A stretch of 64,000 bases of DNA from Neckera pumila. Its lineage: Eukaryota; Streptophyta; Bryopsida; Hypnales; Neckeraceae. The stretch spans positions 9,748,520 to 9,812,519 of the forward strand of contig OZ018409.1 in the NCBI GenBank assembly GCA_963969595.1. Reading direction: 5' to 3'. The translations under genes were made by a program, and so were the position numbers. Under the pieces are notes generated by a model. That model had not been told where the DNA came from. It ran no database searches and was given only the letters and a program-made list of their open reading frames with translations. Every line of letters begins with the position of its first letter. Position 1 is the stretch's first letter. Shown piece after piece: positions 1 through 11,869 of this stretch.

Positions 1-560
1 TACATTTTAGGTAAAAAAATTGTTGGAGTCGGATATATCCTTGATCATTAAACAATTTCAATTTGGATGCATCTTCCTTCTTAATCCAAATTGTAGAAAA
101 AAATGCAATGAAATTTTCAAAAATTATAACGTGGCAAAATTAAATAGTGTAGAAAATATTAATGAAAAGAATCTTAATCAGGTATGATATAAGACCATTT
201 AAGAGATGATTGCCTTTTGGAGGAAACCAAAACCCCTTGAAACAATTATCAATAAATTTTTGTAGGAAGGAAAATGAAATTGGCTTCTAACCCAAGTTGT
301 ATTATATTGTTTGGACCTTTGTGGAATTAGTTACAAATTTTTGAACTTGATCACCATAAGCGACCACCTCCTGAAATGTGCACCTGTGCACCATTGGTAC
401 ATTGAGAAAACAATGTACCCCTGTGTCATGACCAGTTTTAGAGCATGGGCGATTTTATAGCAGGGGTGAAGCGAATAATCAAATTGAACCTTTCCTGCTT
501 TTTTTTGCTGCTCAGGTGTGCCACGTGAGAATCTGTAATCGAACCGAGCCACTACGTGCA
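1..560. other. AT-rich intergenic DNA, nothing recognised
   Basis: This stretch is AT-rich with frequent stops in all frames. I see no gene, RNA or element boundary in it. Confidence 0.5.
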
Positions 561-1720
561 CGCCACCTGGAAACCTTACAGGTGAGAACGCGTTCTAATG
601 GAGGGAACTTCATCTCTTTCACTCTTTCTTTTGCCTCATACGTATCGCAGTCTCCACTGGCGGACTTTGGCTGATCCGTCAGTAAGTTAGTGCGGTCCCA
701 CGCACAGCATTCGGATCAGCCCCACTCGCAATTCTGGATAGCTGTGTACGTTACCGGTTACCTTTCGTTACAATCTGTCGAACGAGCCCTCTTGTGTGCG
801 TCTAGGCTCTCGGAAGCGACTGTTCACCAAAACCCTAAAGCTCTATTGAGCGGTGTGATTGATTTTGGAGGTACGCTAGTCCTCTGTTACAGGATCGAAG
901 CGTTTTGGAAACGGTAAAGTGTGGAGGGAGAACTTGAGCTGAGGTTGTGGACATGATCAAATTTAATTGTGGGGACGCACAATTGTGGACGGTAAGGCGC
1001 CGATTCTCGATACCTTCATTTCTGGTCTTCTTGTTGGTTGGGAGCATGCAATTTGTATCTGTGTCTTGTATCTAATGGATTGCTTTCTCCTGTGCTTTCG
1101 CTTTCAGTTCTTGAGCTCGTTCATATACGTTCTTGGTCAGTTTCGTGCTGCTCTGATAATTTTCGTCTGTCGTAATGGATTCTAAATTTAGCAATTCAGA
1201 GGCGATGATTCGTATCGCTTAGATTCTCGCGTTGTCTTTTTATGGGTTTATTGGAGTGTATGATGTTAATGGGAAATGTGCTCGAGTTTTTTGAATTATT
1301 TTGATTAAGCGGGCGATCGATTTTTCAGTGGTCGTCCTTGTCGCAACAAATCTGCTTCTAAGATTCTCACTTGAGTTGTGATAGACTTCTCGACGAAGAA
1401 CTTCACGAGAGCAGTTACATTTAAAGTCTTTGCATTCTTGAAATATATTGTCAGAGTCGGGTTTCGGTTTAGGGCAGCTAATGTCATGTTTGTTGATTAC
1501 AGGGTGGGGTGTGCGACTTTCCTGAGCCTAGAGATCAATTGTGCAGCGATGATCGAAAAAAAGAATTAGGAATGTTGGAATAGGATACGGGAAGTCTGTG
1601 CGATTATAGTTGCGTTCTTGCAGTGGTTTCTTGCAATGTTTTATAAAGTTTTATGGCTTTAAACGTTTCAGTTAATGAGGTATTGACCTTGTTGGCCACT
1701 TGAAAAGTCCCCGTGACACG
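561..1720 (+). promoter_or_regulatory. 5' flank and probable 5' UTR of the TMEM135-like gene
   Basis: Base composition shifts here from AT-rich to mixed, with pyrimidine-rich runs near 613-656 typical of a plant transcription start region. Stops in all frames argue against coding sequence. Possible UTR-intron signals are a donor-like GGTAAGG near 990 and acceptor-like TTTCAG near 1670, so the leader may be spliced. The exact start site and leader structure are inference; a transcript is needed to fix them. Confidence 0.45.
830..838 (+). promoter_or_regulatory. telo-box AAACCCTAA
   Basis: AAACCCTAA lies in the leader or promoter of the TMEM135-like gene. Telo-boxes are known plant promoter elements, often near the start sites of housekeeping genes. 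Similar motifs lie next to SYF1 and the spinster gene in this window. Confidence 0.5.
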
Positions 1721-4700
1721 ATGGCATCACGGTTAAATGGTCTCGGCAAGGCCACCCTTGCACCTTTGGTATTGACTGCCGCTTCTCCTCAAGAACGAGC
1801 GGCGAGGTTAATGCTGGAGAAAGGGGAAGCAGAGGTCCGGTTAAAGGAAGCCGAAGGACGACTTAGAGACGCAATTGAGGAGCTCCAGCGTAAGCAGAAT
1901 GAAGCTGAGGATGGATTTGGAGTCAATTTTAGTGGCCGACATTCCCTCTGTCCACACGGGGACTCGTGTGTGGCCAATGCCGTGGGGAGCTTGTGCCAGA
2001 GTTTCTTACTTGCATACGGGGTGCGAGTTGGAATAGGAGTTCTTCTTCGTGCCTTTAAGCTGGTTAAGAAACAACCCTACTACACCGTCCTTGACCTCAA
2101 GGTATCGCACTGTCACTGGTCCGTTTATCTCTTCATTAATCCCGCATTTTAGCTGTGTATTCAATGCATTACTAGACTCTTTAGTGTGTCTGGTTTAGAA
2201 TAAGGACATGTGAGGTGTGGGCAATTGCAAACACCGGAAATGGCACGTTATAGTAATTGACGGTCGATAGATTCTTCTGGTGTTGCAGCTTCTTCTATCC
2301 GAAAAGGATCTTATTATTAGGGAAGAAGCTTGCCGGACAGGTCTTCTGTTTGGAGGTTTCACGGGGGCTTTCCATGCAATACGTTGTCTTCTAAGGAGGA
2401 CACGCAACAAGGAAACACCAATCAATGGGTGAGCTGCACAAGTGGACTTTCTTTTGTATATTCAGAAATTCATTATTGTGACTTCATTTGTAGTCTTTGC
2501 ATTGCGTTGGTTGTGTGTCCGGGCTATATGTTCCCGCATGTTCTTATGTTTTTTCCCTTAATGTTTGACACCTTCTTATCAAGCAGACAAAGATTGATTT
2601 AGAGTGTAGTCCTACAAGAAGCGCATAGAGATAGATGTATTTTTACGCTTCGCAGCGCTCGAAATATGCCAGAGTCCTTTTTTCCACCTGTGCGCCATTG
2701 CATCCCGTGTTCGTGAAACATACGACCCTTGTCGGAGCATCTTACAAATGAGCGCTTCGCCTTCCTTATCGTAATTTTCTGTACGTTATTATCCCTAAGA
2801 ACGATTTGAGCAGAGGATATGTCGTTCCACAGGTTTGTGGCGGGCACCGTAGCTGGTCTCTCTGTATTAGCTTTGGACGATTCCAGTAGACGACGAACTT
2901 TTGCACTGTATCTTTTGGCGAGGGTAGCACAGGTATGTATGTGACTATGGTAATTTCTTGAATGCAGTTAAGTTGCTATTGGCAGGTTGTGAGATGAAAC
3001 TCTCCTGCTTTTGGAACAGTAGCGAGTATCTTTCCTAGACAATTTGTGGCAGATTACTTTCGTTGTTACATTCTTCAGGGAAGAGATTTATCTACGTTTC
3101 CTGTAATGTGCGTTGTGCAGTGTGCATACAATTCTGCTAAGGCCAAAAATAAGTTTCACTTTTGGGGCAGCAAGTGGAGTCACGGGGATACATTACTTTT
3201 CAGCTTGGCATCTGCTCAGGTACGTGATAATATGTTTTTTTCCTTTCAAACTCGTATTTCAGTTCCTTTCATCTGCAATCGATTCCCTCAGGTGTGTTGG
3301 CATTCTACTGTATTGCTACTCAGGTGTGGTTTGTTGATGCAGATTATGTATGCCTATGTCATGCGTCCAGAGACCCTTCCAGAGTCTTATTTGGAGTTTA
3401 TTGTGAAAACTGGACCGATTGCTAAGCCTACATTGAAGGCCGTACTTGAAAACAATCGCGGTGTTCCAATTGATATAAAAGCGTTGTCAGCATTTGTTTT
3501 GGAGCGATCAGGAATTCCTGGGCCACGGGGTCTGACGCCTTATTCACCAATAATTCCTTGCTCAGGGATACATCCTCAGACTTCTTCATGTCTAGTACAC
3601 AACAGTAAAGCAACTCGGGCAACATTTAGAAAGACTTTCCCACTCTATTTATCTCTCACATTTGTGCCCTTCGTGGTTCTTAACGTTCAGAAGGTGTGTA
3701 ATCCTTATCTTTAAGCCTATATCTCTCAAGTCTTATGCTCGAGCGTGGTGATCACCATCAGTCTCTCTTTCTGATCTCTCGGTGTTTTGGTTGTTTGCAG
3801 TTTATGCATGCTCCTTTACACACTTTCTGGAATGCCTTGAAGAGTGCAACACGCTCCACATGCTTTATCTCAGCATTTGTTGGGATTTATCAGGTAATGC
3901 CATCCGACTTTTAATTCTTGATCCTAGCTATTCACTTTCTGTAGTTGGTGTGAAATCTTTGGATGAGGATCAAATGACGCTTAAGTGTTTGAAGTAATCC
4001 CAGAACTGTGATGTTTACAAGAATTAAATTCTGGCTTGAATTCTGAAAGATGAGGGTTTTTACTATATCTCTTTGGGGTTTTAATTCGTTCAATGCGTAG
4101 GTTCGACAATTTCATGGATGATTTCATGGACTTTTTGAGGTTATTATGGAGTATTATCATACTATTGATACTAGGCTTCTTCTGCAGGGAGTAATTTGTC
4201 TTCAGCGGAAAGTGGCTACAAAGGATCACAAGTTGGTGTACTTCTTGGCTGGAGCATCTGCAGCTCTGTCTGCCTTGATCGAAAAGAAAAGCCGCCGCTC
4301 AGAGCTTGCCCTTTACACGCTTCCACGGGCCGGTGACTCTCTTTGGCACATTTTGGTGAATCGTAATCTTCTGCCGAACATCAAGCATGCGGAAGTAAGC
4401 ACTTTTTCTATTTCTGCAAGTCCACCAATGACATTCGATAACCCCGAGATTTCTTCTCGTAGTCTTTATATGACATGGCACCAGAAGATGGGGCATCCCG
4501 TTGCGATTCTTGGGAATTTTTTTTATTGAACTGGTGACTACCACATCACTCAGTGCGTAGGTTTGGTGTCCCCGTTTTTGTGAAAGAAAAGGACCCTGCT
4601 AGAACTGATGAAAAATGTGCAAGTTCAAGTCACGAGTCCTTTCGGCATACTTTGAGATATAAATATCATGCAGGGGTTTACCTTTTAGCTGTTAGATTCG

Positions 4701-5121
4701 GCTGTTTAGGGGATGCGACAAGTAGCTTTTGCACTCTACTGACTCTCATTTGCTTGCACATGGACTTCTACAGGTAGCGCTGTTCTGCGTCTGCATGGGT
4801 TTTATCATGTACTTTCATGAGTACGAGCCTGATACGATGGCACCCTTCCTTAGGGGGTTACTTACTCGGTTTCTAAACCGCACAGGCACGCCCATGCGCT
4901 CGTCGACGTCCTATTCTTACCTTCCTTCAATTGCTTCCTCTGAAGACCTGTTGCCACCTTTTAGTGCTTTGGCATCGCAAAATGATCAGAATGTGAGAGG
5001 CCCTACGCAATCACCGCGTGCTCCTAGCTCTCCTCTTGCGGACAGTGTTTCACTCGCACGAAATGAGTCTTTGAAGACTCCAGAAAGGCTTACTATTGAA
5101 GAAGCCTTCCAAGGCCTTTGA
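1721..5121 (+). CDS. TMEM135-like / Tim17-22-23-family membrane protein (8 exons)
   Basis: Exons: 1721-2101, 2289-2428, 2833-2932, 3121-3219, 3343-3693, 3801-3893, 4188-4394, 4774-5121. All introns are GT-AG and phases join into 572 residues. Residues 24-63 form a charged predicted coiled coil. A Cys-Pro-His...Cys motif is at 77-83, followed by a hydrophobic segment at about 94-112. Gly-rich membrane segments lie at about 145-165 and 174-200, as in Tim17/22/23-type proteins. PETLP at 249-253 and the CSGIHP...SC block at 313-323 resemble the TMEM135 family, which in animals acts at mitochondria, peroxisomes and lipid droplets; plant members are annotated as Tim17-family proteins. The Ser/Pro-rich tail after about residue 500 looks lineage-specific. 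I chose the ATG at 1721 because no upstream in-frame ATG is present. The family call is by recognition, and the organelle is inferred. Confidence 0.87.
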
Positions 5122-6120
5122 GGAGGTACATGGACGGTCTAAGAAAATGTTGAGCTACCTAAACATCTGACCTCCCTTATTAGGATATTCTGTTTTACTT
5201 GAACTCGCTTCTTTCCTTGGGACTTCGTTTTCTGATTTTGCTTCTTCGACCTTACACTGGTATACTAATAGTGCTTCGAATGGAAGCAAATGCAGACAGT
5301 GCTGCGTCTTGCCACGAGTACAAGGTTTAGCCCTTAGCAATACGTACAACAGGTATTTGTGTCTAATTTTTTCTGTTCCCGTGTGTAGTCGACTGATGGC
5401 AGTGGAGGTAGCAAGGTAGCAACATGGGCAGATTCTTCAGTCAACAGTGATTCGGCTACATACGGGCACGTCGAGCGAATTTGCTTCAAATTGGTCAGTT
5501 TCAGGTGAAGGTTAGTCGTTGATTAATTGGTACTGGATATACAGACCTTTGAAGATTCATAGGGAATTTCTTGGGTGTGTGTAGGAGAACCATTTACTTC
5601 TCCTTTCCAGCAGTGACAATTTTCTGAAAGTGAAGTGCAAATGTTGCTTTACAAGTGCATGTTTCTCCACTTGGATGCTTTTTCCAGATATGGCTCAGTC
5701 CTGAATAGTTGAGTAAATTTAAGCGAGCTGTTCGTTTTGTTGTGCACGCCCGACTTTCTTTACCAAACTCTTTAAGAGCATCCTCAATTCAAGGCCTCCA
5801 CTCGCCTTTCAAAGTACAGGTTGATCCCTCCTTCAAAATCAAGGGATCCAATCACATGAAATGTGCCCGGTATGTTTAGTAAACTTGCCAATCACTACAC
5901 AGACGATATCCAAATCCTTCTGTACAATATTATAGAGACTTTCAAGCTCTGAAACTTGGCACGATTATTAAGATTCACCTCCAAAAATAGAGTGCAAAAA
6001 GGTTTCCTCTTGCAAATTTCATTCCAACTTAAAAGTAATAGGCCTAAAATCTTGTTAAAAAAACTTGCAGCCCTTCATTGCATAGTGTACAGTGACTATA
6101 CTGTGATGGTAGCAAGAAAT
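5122..6120. other. 3' flank of the TMEM135-like gene and intergenic DNA
   Basis: The first several hundred bases are probably 3' UTR and flank. The rest is AT-rich with stops in all frames. I see no further gene. Confidence 0.4.
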
Positions 6121-6153
6121 GATTGTGTGGTGATTGTGTGGTGATTGTGTGGT
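6121..6153 (+). repeat. 11-bp tandem repeat, 3 units
   Basis: Three consecutive exact copies of GATTGTGTGGT, followed by a partial fourth. Simple minisatellite; no function implied. Confidence 0.85.
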
Positions 6154-6769
6154 GATCGGGAATTTTCTTGTCCGGTGATTGATCTGTTTGGTGAATGGCA
6201 TGTTTACTCTAGTTAGTTGATCAATAGCAAATTATCATATGTATTTAGAATGGAAGACACAATTTCTTGGCTTGTTGCAATGGAGTAAGCTAATCCATGG
6301 AAACTTAATTTAGAGTATGATTTGAGGGGTTTCGCACACTCTCCAAGTGTGATGTGCAAATTCGAAGTTCACTTTGAAAGTGAGGTTGTTTTAAAATTGT
6401 AATCATCCAATTCTTGGGGGTTAGATTGCTTACACGGTGTTGGATTGAGGATGTTCTAAGGCAAACATCAAACTACTAAGAACTCCATGTCTAGTAGTGA
6501 GTGTACTCACTTGTGGACATCTTTCAATTATAACATATTTCAAACACCGGAAAATGGTATGTTGGTACAATTTTTTTTTAAATGGAATTTAATACAATTT
6601 GAGATGTCATTGTTGCTACAACATTGGACAAAAGGTAAGATCAACTAATTCAAAGAGAGTACCCCAAACCATGCCCTAGAAGATATTAAAGGGATTGATC
6701 TTGTTTCAAATTTGTTTTCCTAATCTACTTGAAATTATCATTATATATCATATTATGATTATAATGTTG
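6154..6769. other. AT-rich intergenic DNA
   Basis: No open frame of note and no recognised repeat boundary. Confidence 0.4.
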
Positions 6770-7130
6770 GCACAGTGGCGGCTATTAAAAAAGCCCCCCG
6801 CTATGCATCTTCCATCTTTTGCCCTCATTTTCAGAAAACATATCATGTCCTCCAAAGTTTTTCATTCGCGAAGCAAAGAAAGCGGGCTTTATGCTCGCAA
6901 TGAGACGGATGCAACTTACCATTGAAACCAACTGGGACAATAGCATGTTGCAAAAGGAAAGAACAGGATTGACCAACTCTAGAGAACTTTTCCGACCATG
7001 TCTTGGAAATATAGCCAAATGGGTCATTCATGAATGTGAGGTGTTTATGAGACACTAACTTGAGCGTGGCACCTAGTCTTTGGAAACAAAATTGACAATC
7101 TATGCCATGGACTGCATTCTCCATCTTTTA
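6770..7130. other. unassigned higher-GC island, possibly a gene relic
   Basis: This block is less AT-rich than its surroundings and has overlapping open frames of 76-93 codons on both strands, for example 7124-6843 on the minus strand and 6819-7058 on the plus strand. None matches a family I know, and no splice sites extend them convincingly. It may be a relic of a gene or mobile element. Confidence 0.2.
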
Positions 7131-7845
7131 GGTGGGAGTTCCTTTTGCTCCTGCTTTATAGTCTGTTCTTTCTTAAGATCAGACTTCTATACTTTGCCAG
7201 AATTTTAAAAGAACTTTTGAACTTGCAAGAGCCAAAAAATTGCCTTTGCTAAGTTTAATAATGATTTTCATTTTATGTAAATAGGGTGAAACTACATTTT
7301 AGAAGTAGATTTGCCTAGTTGTCAACCTATAAGCAATTGAAAATTTCATTCTAATGTTAAAAACCAATAGGAAAAAACATTAGGAAAGTCACTACTAGTG
7401 CCATGTCAAATTTTTATTATTTTAATATTTTTTTAAGAAAAAATATTATTTTATTCATTCTGAAATTGCACCAAAGGGGTCTTTTAAATCAATTCCTTAG
7501 CGGCCTTCTGGAGGGCTGAAATTTTTTCTAATGTTTCTTAATAATAGGAAACTTGTCCCTTTGCTTTTCAAGAACCTCCTAGGGAATAATTTCCAACTAT
7601 TGTACAATTTCAAGCAAAATTCCATTAATTTCTTTTGTCCTTTTAGCAAGGTTTCGCAAATTTAGTGTGCATGGAAGTCCCCCGGACATTCACATGGAAG
7701 GACAAACTCAACCTTAATCTCACTAATAAAAATTGGATGGTAATGCAATTGCCTCATAGGGTAAGATAACAACACCTATGCATGTCAAATTAGAACTTGA
7801 ATGTGGTTCTTATGAAATGACAAGGCATTTGTTTCAATGGTCTTG
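7131..7845. other. AT-rich intergenic DNA
   Basis: No gene or element boundary seen. Confidence 0.4.
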
Positions 7846-9190
7846 TTGTTGGTTGAAAAGCAATTCTAGATTCTCTTAGAATGCATTTTATGGATTCTCT
7901 ATAATTAAACTATAATTTTTCAAAGGGATAAAAATAGGTGTACCTAAATTCAACCCTAGGCTTGTGTACAGAGGCAAAATATTTTAGACAAAAACCTATA
8001 TAGATTAGTTATGCAAGTAGGTGACAATTGGTTGAAAGGAGATTCTATATTTTCTTAAAACATATTTTCTGGATTTTCTATGATTAATCCCTAAAGTCCC
8101 GAGGCATTTTTTTGTCAAAAACGACTCAAAATTGCCACTTATGCTGCATTCATCTAAGAAAAGAGAAAAAATTATTTTTTCAAAGTCTAACCATAGGATC
8201 TTGTACTTAACTTATCTCAAATCATGTGGTAAAAATTTCATAAAGTTCAATAAAAATTTCATAAAGTTCAACCGTACAAATTAGAAGATATTAGCATTCA
8301 AAGTTGGAAAATTTTGATTTTTGGAACACTGACTTGCAATTTCAGATGACTTTGACCGCGATTTGAAAAAAAAATTGCACTACAAACCTTGAATTTAATT
8401 TTTTAAATGTTGAAAAATTGAGTTGAGAATCTAGGAAAAAAAATTCCAAAAAAATACACTTGATTTTCATTCTTTAAAATTTTGTTAAGTAGAGGTAGGT
8501 CCAAGATTGAAAGAAAAATTAAATTGTCAATAGCTCTAAGATGGGATTAAAATACTATAATCCCAATAATGAGATTGTATTAGCAAGCAAATTTAGCCTT
8601 GTTAAACAATTGTTTTTGAAAAATTGTGAAAATTGCATTTAGAAATGAGTTCTACAAGTTATTTTTTCAAGAAGATGCTCTAATTGCCCAAAAAATAAGA
8701 TTGTTCAGAACTTTCATAAAACAAATCCAAATGGAATGAATCAAAGCTTTCCATATAGATAAAAATGCAATATATAAGAAAATAGCTTTGAAATTTTTTT
8801 TGAAATTTTTTTGTGTGAGAAGATTCTGCCCGCCGCACCAAAAAAAAAGGACCTTTTGTGCCATAACTTTTGCTCCCGGGCACCGATTGAAATAAAAATT
8901 ACATATCCATAAAGCTAATGTGTTTTTCTATCTTCATACAAAAATTCAAAAAATAATGATGAATATTGAAGCCGTAGTAGCCTGCCCGAAATCCATTTTG
9001 TCCCCGAGGGGACAATGGGACTTTAGGGGTTAAACTTTAAATCTTCAAAGTGATCAAAGTAGGTTTACCTAAAATCAACCCTAAACTCTTGTGTATGGAG
9101 GCAAAATACTTTAGGCAAAAACCTATATGGATTACCACTCGCCTCCTTCGGCTGCAAGCCCATGGCTAGTTGTGACAAGTAGGTGACAAT
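7846..9190 (+). repeat. repeat R, two tandem units, the second split by a TTAA element
   Basis: Unit 1 (about 7850-8017) and unit 2 (about 8028-8087 plus 9030-9190) share blocks such as GGTTGAAA..GATTCTA, TTCTTA.AA...ATTTT.TGGATT and GGCAAAATA.TTTAG..AAAAACCTATAT. Unit 2 is interrupted exactly at a TTAA by element B1, while unit 1 keeps the intact site CTATAATTAAACTA. A third diverged copy is at about 17312-17470. Confidence 0.75.
8084..9033 (+). mobile_element. TTAA element B1 (non-autonomous, about 950 bp)
   Basis: It starts TTAA-TCCCTAAAGTCCC and ends with the inverted form GGGACTTTAGGGG-TTAA, with TTAA on both sides. Just inside the right end, at 8998-9015, are 8-bp palindromic arms (TTGTCCCC / GGGGACAA). 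The interior is AT-rich without a transposase frame. It contains the family-B block CAAATCCAAATGGAATGAAT (about 8725-8745), also found in the other B copies. TTAA duplications are known for piggyBac, Kolobok and Sola3 transposons; which one mobilised it is not decided by the sequence. Confidence 0.8.
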
Positions 9191-9631
9191 TAGTTTTTAC
9201 CTCAATGGTAGAGTGATCTGGAGGTGGGGTTCAACGGGGTTTTTTAACAGTACCTGCCACATGCCTTCCCAACATTGGCGCAATTCTGGAGGGACGGAGT
9301 TTGACAGGCTCAAACCCGTCAGAGTGGCAAAAATTCGCCCAGGAAAAAAAATGGTCAACATTCATCCGTTTACATGGATGGATGAATAACTGACACAGCG
9401 CCAACGATACCGTGGATGATTGCCGACTGAGCACTGTGCCCTATTCCCACTGACACAAGGAACACGCTTTCGCACCTTCCACCGTCTTCCCTTCTTCAGT
9501 AGTCTGCACCCGTCTCTCCCCCGTCCCCAGTAGTCACGTCGCCACATTTCCGCAGAGCTCGCCGATCGTTGTTGCTTGCAGCCCACTTCTCGAAGCCGCC
9601 AACAATTTCTGTTTCCGTGTGTGCTTGCAAA
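9191..9631 (+). promoter_or_regulatory. promoter region and non-coding first exon of the PLAC8 gene
   Basis: GC content rises and pyrimidine-rich stretches appear (9460-9540), as in a plant transcription start region. The block ends at a consensus donor AAA|GTAAGT at 9632, which pairs with the acceptor at 10591 just before the start codon. The exact start of transcription is not determined. Confidence 0.5.
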
Positions 9632-10591
9632 GTAAGTTAAGAGATCCATATTCTGCCGCTCAGTCTTCCTGTGTGTCTCTAGCTTGCCATTTAGACCTCT
9701 GCGGTTGTGCTGCTCTCAATCACCGCAATTGCCAAGCGTTCCGGCGTCTTCTTATTGTTGCATTTTCATTTTCTTTTGCTCCGGGATCGGGATTTGGTAT
9801 GTTCTGTTGCTTTCAAAACTCGTTGCCTTCGAAACTCGTTGCAATTGCACTACAGTCTTAATTAATTTAGGGTATGTAGGGTTATTTTGTGTGCTCCTCG
9901 TTTTTTGTGTGGAATTGTTGTTGTTGGCGTATGGTTGCGATTTTGGAGTGGTATTGGAAGTCAGGTCGTGTTAAGTGGCTTTAGTTGTGAAGTTCTGATT
10001 TGCGATCGTTTTGCTTTACGGAGTGTGTGTGTTAACGGAGTTGCTTTCCTGCTTTATCGATTTTCGGAATAAATAGTCGGTAGAGTGATTTCAGGTTTCT
10101 TGTTGTTTTTCTGCTCTCCATCTTGTCTTTGGGGGGTTCTATTCTCTGAGTAGGGTTTTATCGTCATTTGTAGGTTCTGCCACTTCTCTCGACCTGTTAA
10201 ATTCCTCGTTCCATTCGCGGAGTTTTTGTTTATTTTGCGTCCGTACGATTGGGATTACGGAGAGTGGCATTGGAAGTCGTGTCGTATCTTTGGCTGTAAA
10301 ATTTTGGTCGACTATCGTTTCGCTCGACCGAGTTTGTGTGCGAGGGTTGTGTTTCTTGTCTTTGCTTTCCCTATTTTGTACTCATACCTTACCGCTTTTC
10401 GAAGAGAAATAGTCGGTAAACTGATTTTACTTTTCATTTCTTGCGTTCGTTTTCGATCTGATGGTTTAGTGGTTCTATGCTCTCTCTAGGGATTTTCGTC
10501 ATTTGCAAATTCTGCCCCTTCTCTAAATATCTTCAAGATCTAGCTCGTGACGCGGTGCTTCTATTGAGACTCTCCTCTCTTTCTCCTGCAG
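9632..10591 (+). other. 5' UTR intron of the PLAC8 gene (about 960 bp)
   Basis: The donor GTAAGT at 9632 and the acceptor TTTCTCCTGCAG ending at 10591 flank a T-rich stretch without coding signal. The acceptor lies 10 bases before the ATG. Long T-rich leader introns near promoters often enhance expression of plant genes; that role is inference here. Confidence 0.65.
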
Positions 10592-10601
10592 CATTACGAA
10601 G

Positions 10602-11869
10602 ATGGACAAAGAGCAGGAGCGAGTATTGGCAGAGCAAGAGGCTTTACTTGCCGAATGCAGGAAGGTGAACCAGGGCGAGGATGAGCAAGCTTTGGCAGAG
10701 CAAGAGGCTTCACGTGCCGAAATGAAGATGTTGTACCAGGGCGAGAAGGAACCCGAGACCAAGGAAGCAGAGAGTCAGGAAGGTGAGGAAGAAACGAGCA
10801 CAGGATTGCCTGTTGTCCCTGGCCCTGCATCCACAGACATAGGTGTCCCCGTGCCTCCCACTCCCTGGTCCACTGGCCTCTTTCAATGCTTTGGTACTGG
10901 CGACGAACATTTCAGCAGTGATCTCGAAGTCTGTGAGTATCTGTCCCTTTTCATTCCCTTGTTGTGCAACTCATTTAACCTTATTAGTATCTTGTGTACA
11001 CTCTTTAGGGTCATCACGTTGATCCGCACTAATATCTGAGTATCTACACATGGTCTGGTGTAGTGCATTACTGGAGGTTTTAAACAGGTGCCTGAGGTTT
11101 TATCCGTCCTATTTTGAAGTCCACGTTCTATACTTGGAAAGTCATTTTCTCGTGATGGCAGTGCAAGTTCTGCTGGCCTGATTGACGAGTCATGCATTAA
11201 TGATTGCGATTTGATGTTCTTCCAGGTGTGCTTGGATTCGCAGCACCTTGCGTTCTGTATGGCAGCAACATGGAGCGCTTGTTCCCTAATCGTAGGCTCT
11301 TTGCTGACCATTGTCTGCATTACAGCTGCCTTTACTTCCTTGGTTCACTTCTTTTCAATGCGAACAACATTGCGCCCATGATGTCTGCTAGGTCCCGCGT
11401 TGCACTTCGCCATAAGTACAACTTGGAGGTAAAATATTTGTCTCACCATTTACTGATCTGTTAATTTTTGAAATTTCAGAGATCTGAGTTCAACTAAACC
11501 AATTCATGGACACGATGCTAAAACATTTCCTTTTACAATTGTTCATTTGATTCCTTTATCTGATTACCTGTTCTAAGAAGCTTCTTAAGCAGTGGATTGT
11601 GTCCTACGTGTATCAGAACTAATTTTGCACTTGATTACTCGCAGGGATATGGACAATATTGTTGTGGATGCAGTGGCGCTCCTGGTGAAGAATCCAGGGA
11701 ACGTTGTGATTCTTGTTGTGATCTCATCATTCATGGGCTCTTTTGCCTCCATCCATTCGCTTTGGCACAGGAAGGCCGTGAGCTTCGTCGTCGAACCCTG
11801 CACCCAGCTTTCCAGCCCTATGTAGTCGTCACGATGGCCCCTCCTGTGGAGCAAAACATGAGTGCTTAG
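10602..11869 (+). CDS. PLAC8-family cysteine-rich membrane protein (3 coding exons)
   Basis: Coding exons 10602-10932, 11226-11428 and 11645-11869 join in phase to 252 residues. Residues 1-60 are charged and helical, with a duplicated segment: LAEQEALLAE near residue 9 recurs as LAEQEASRAE near 31. An acidic, Pro-rich linker follows. The PLAC8 domain runs from about 96 to 225. CVLGFAAPCVLYG is the family's CxxxxxxPCxxxG core, followed by a Cys-rich patch (QYCCGCSG...CDSCC) and the QEGREL motif near residue 220. PLAC8 proteins include plant cell-number regulators and cadmium-resistance proteins, which act at membranes on cell size or metal transport; which role applies here is unknown. The ATG at 10602 sits just after a leader-intron acceptor. 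Confidence 0.87.

Noticed and set aside
6843..7124. 93-codon minus-strand frame in the GC-richer island
   Set aside because: No family recognised and competing frames of similar length on both strands.
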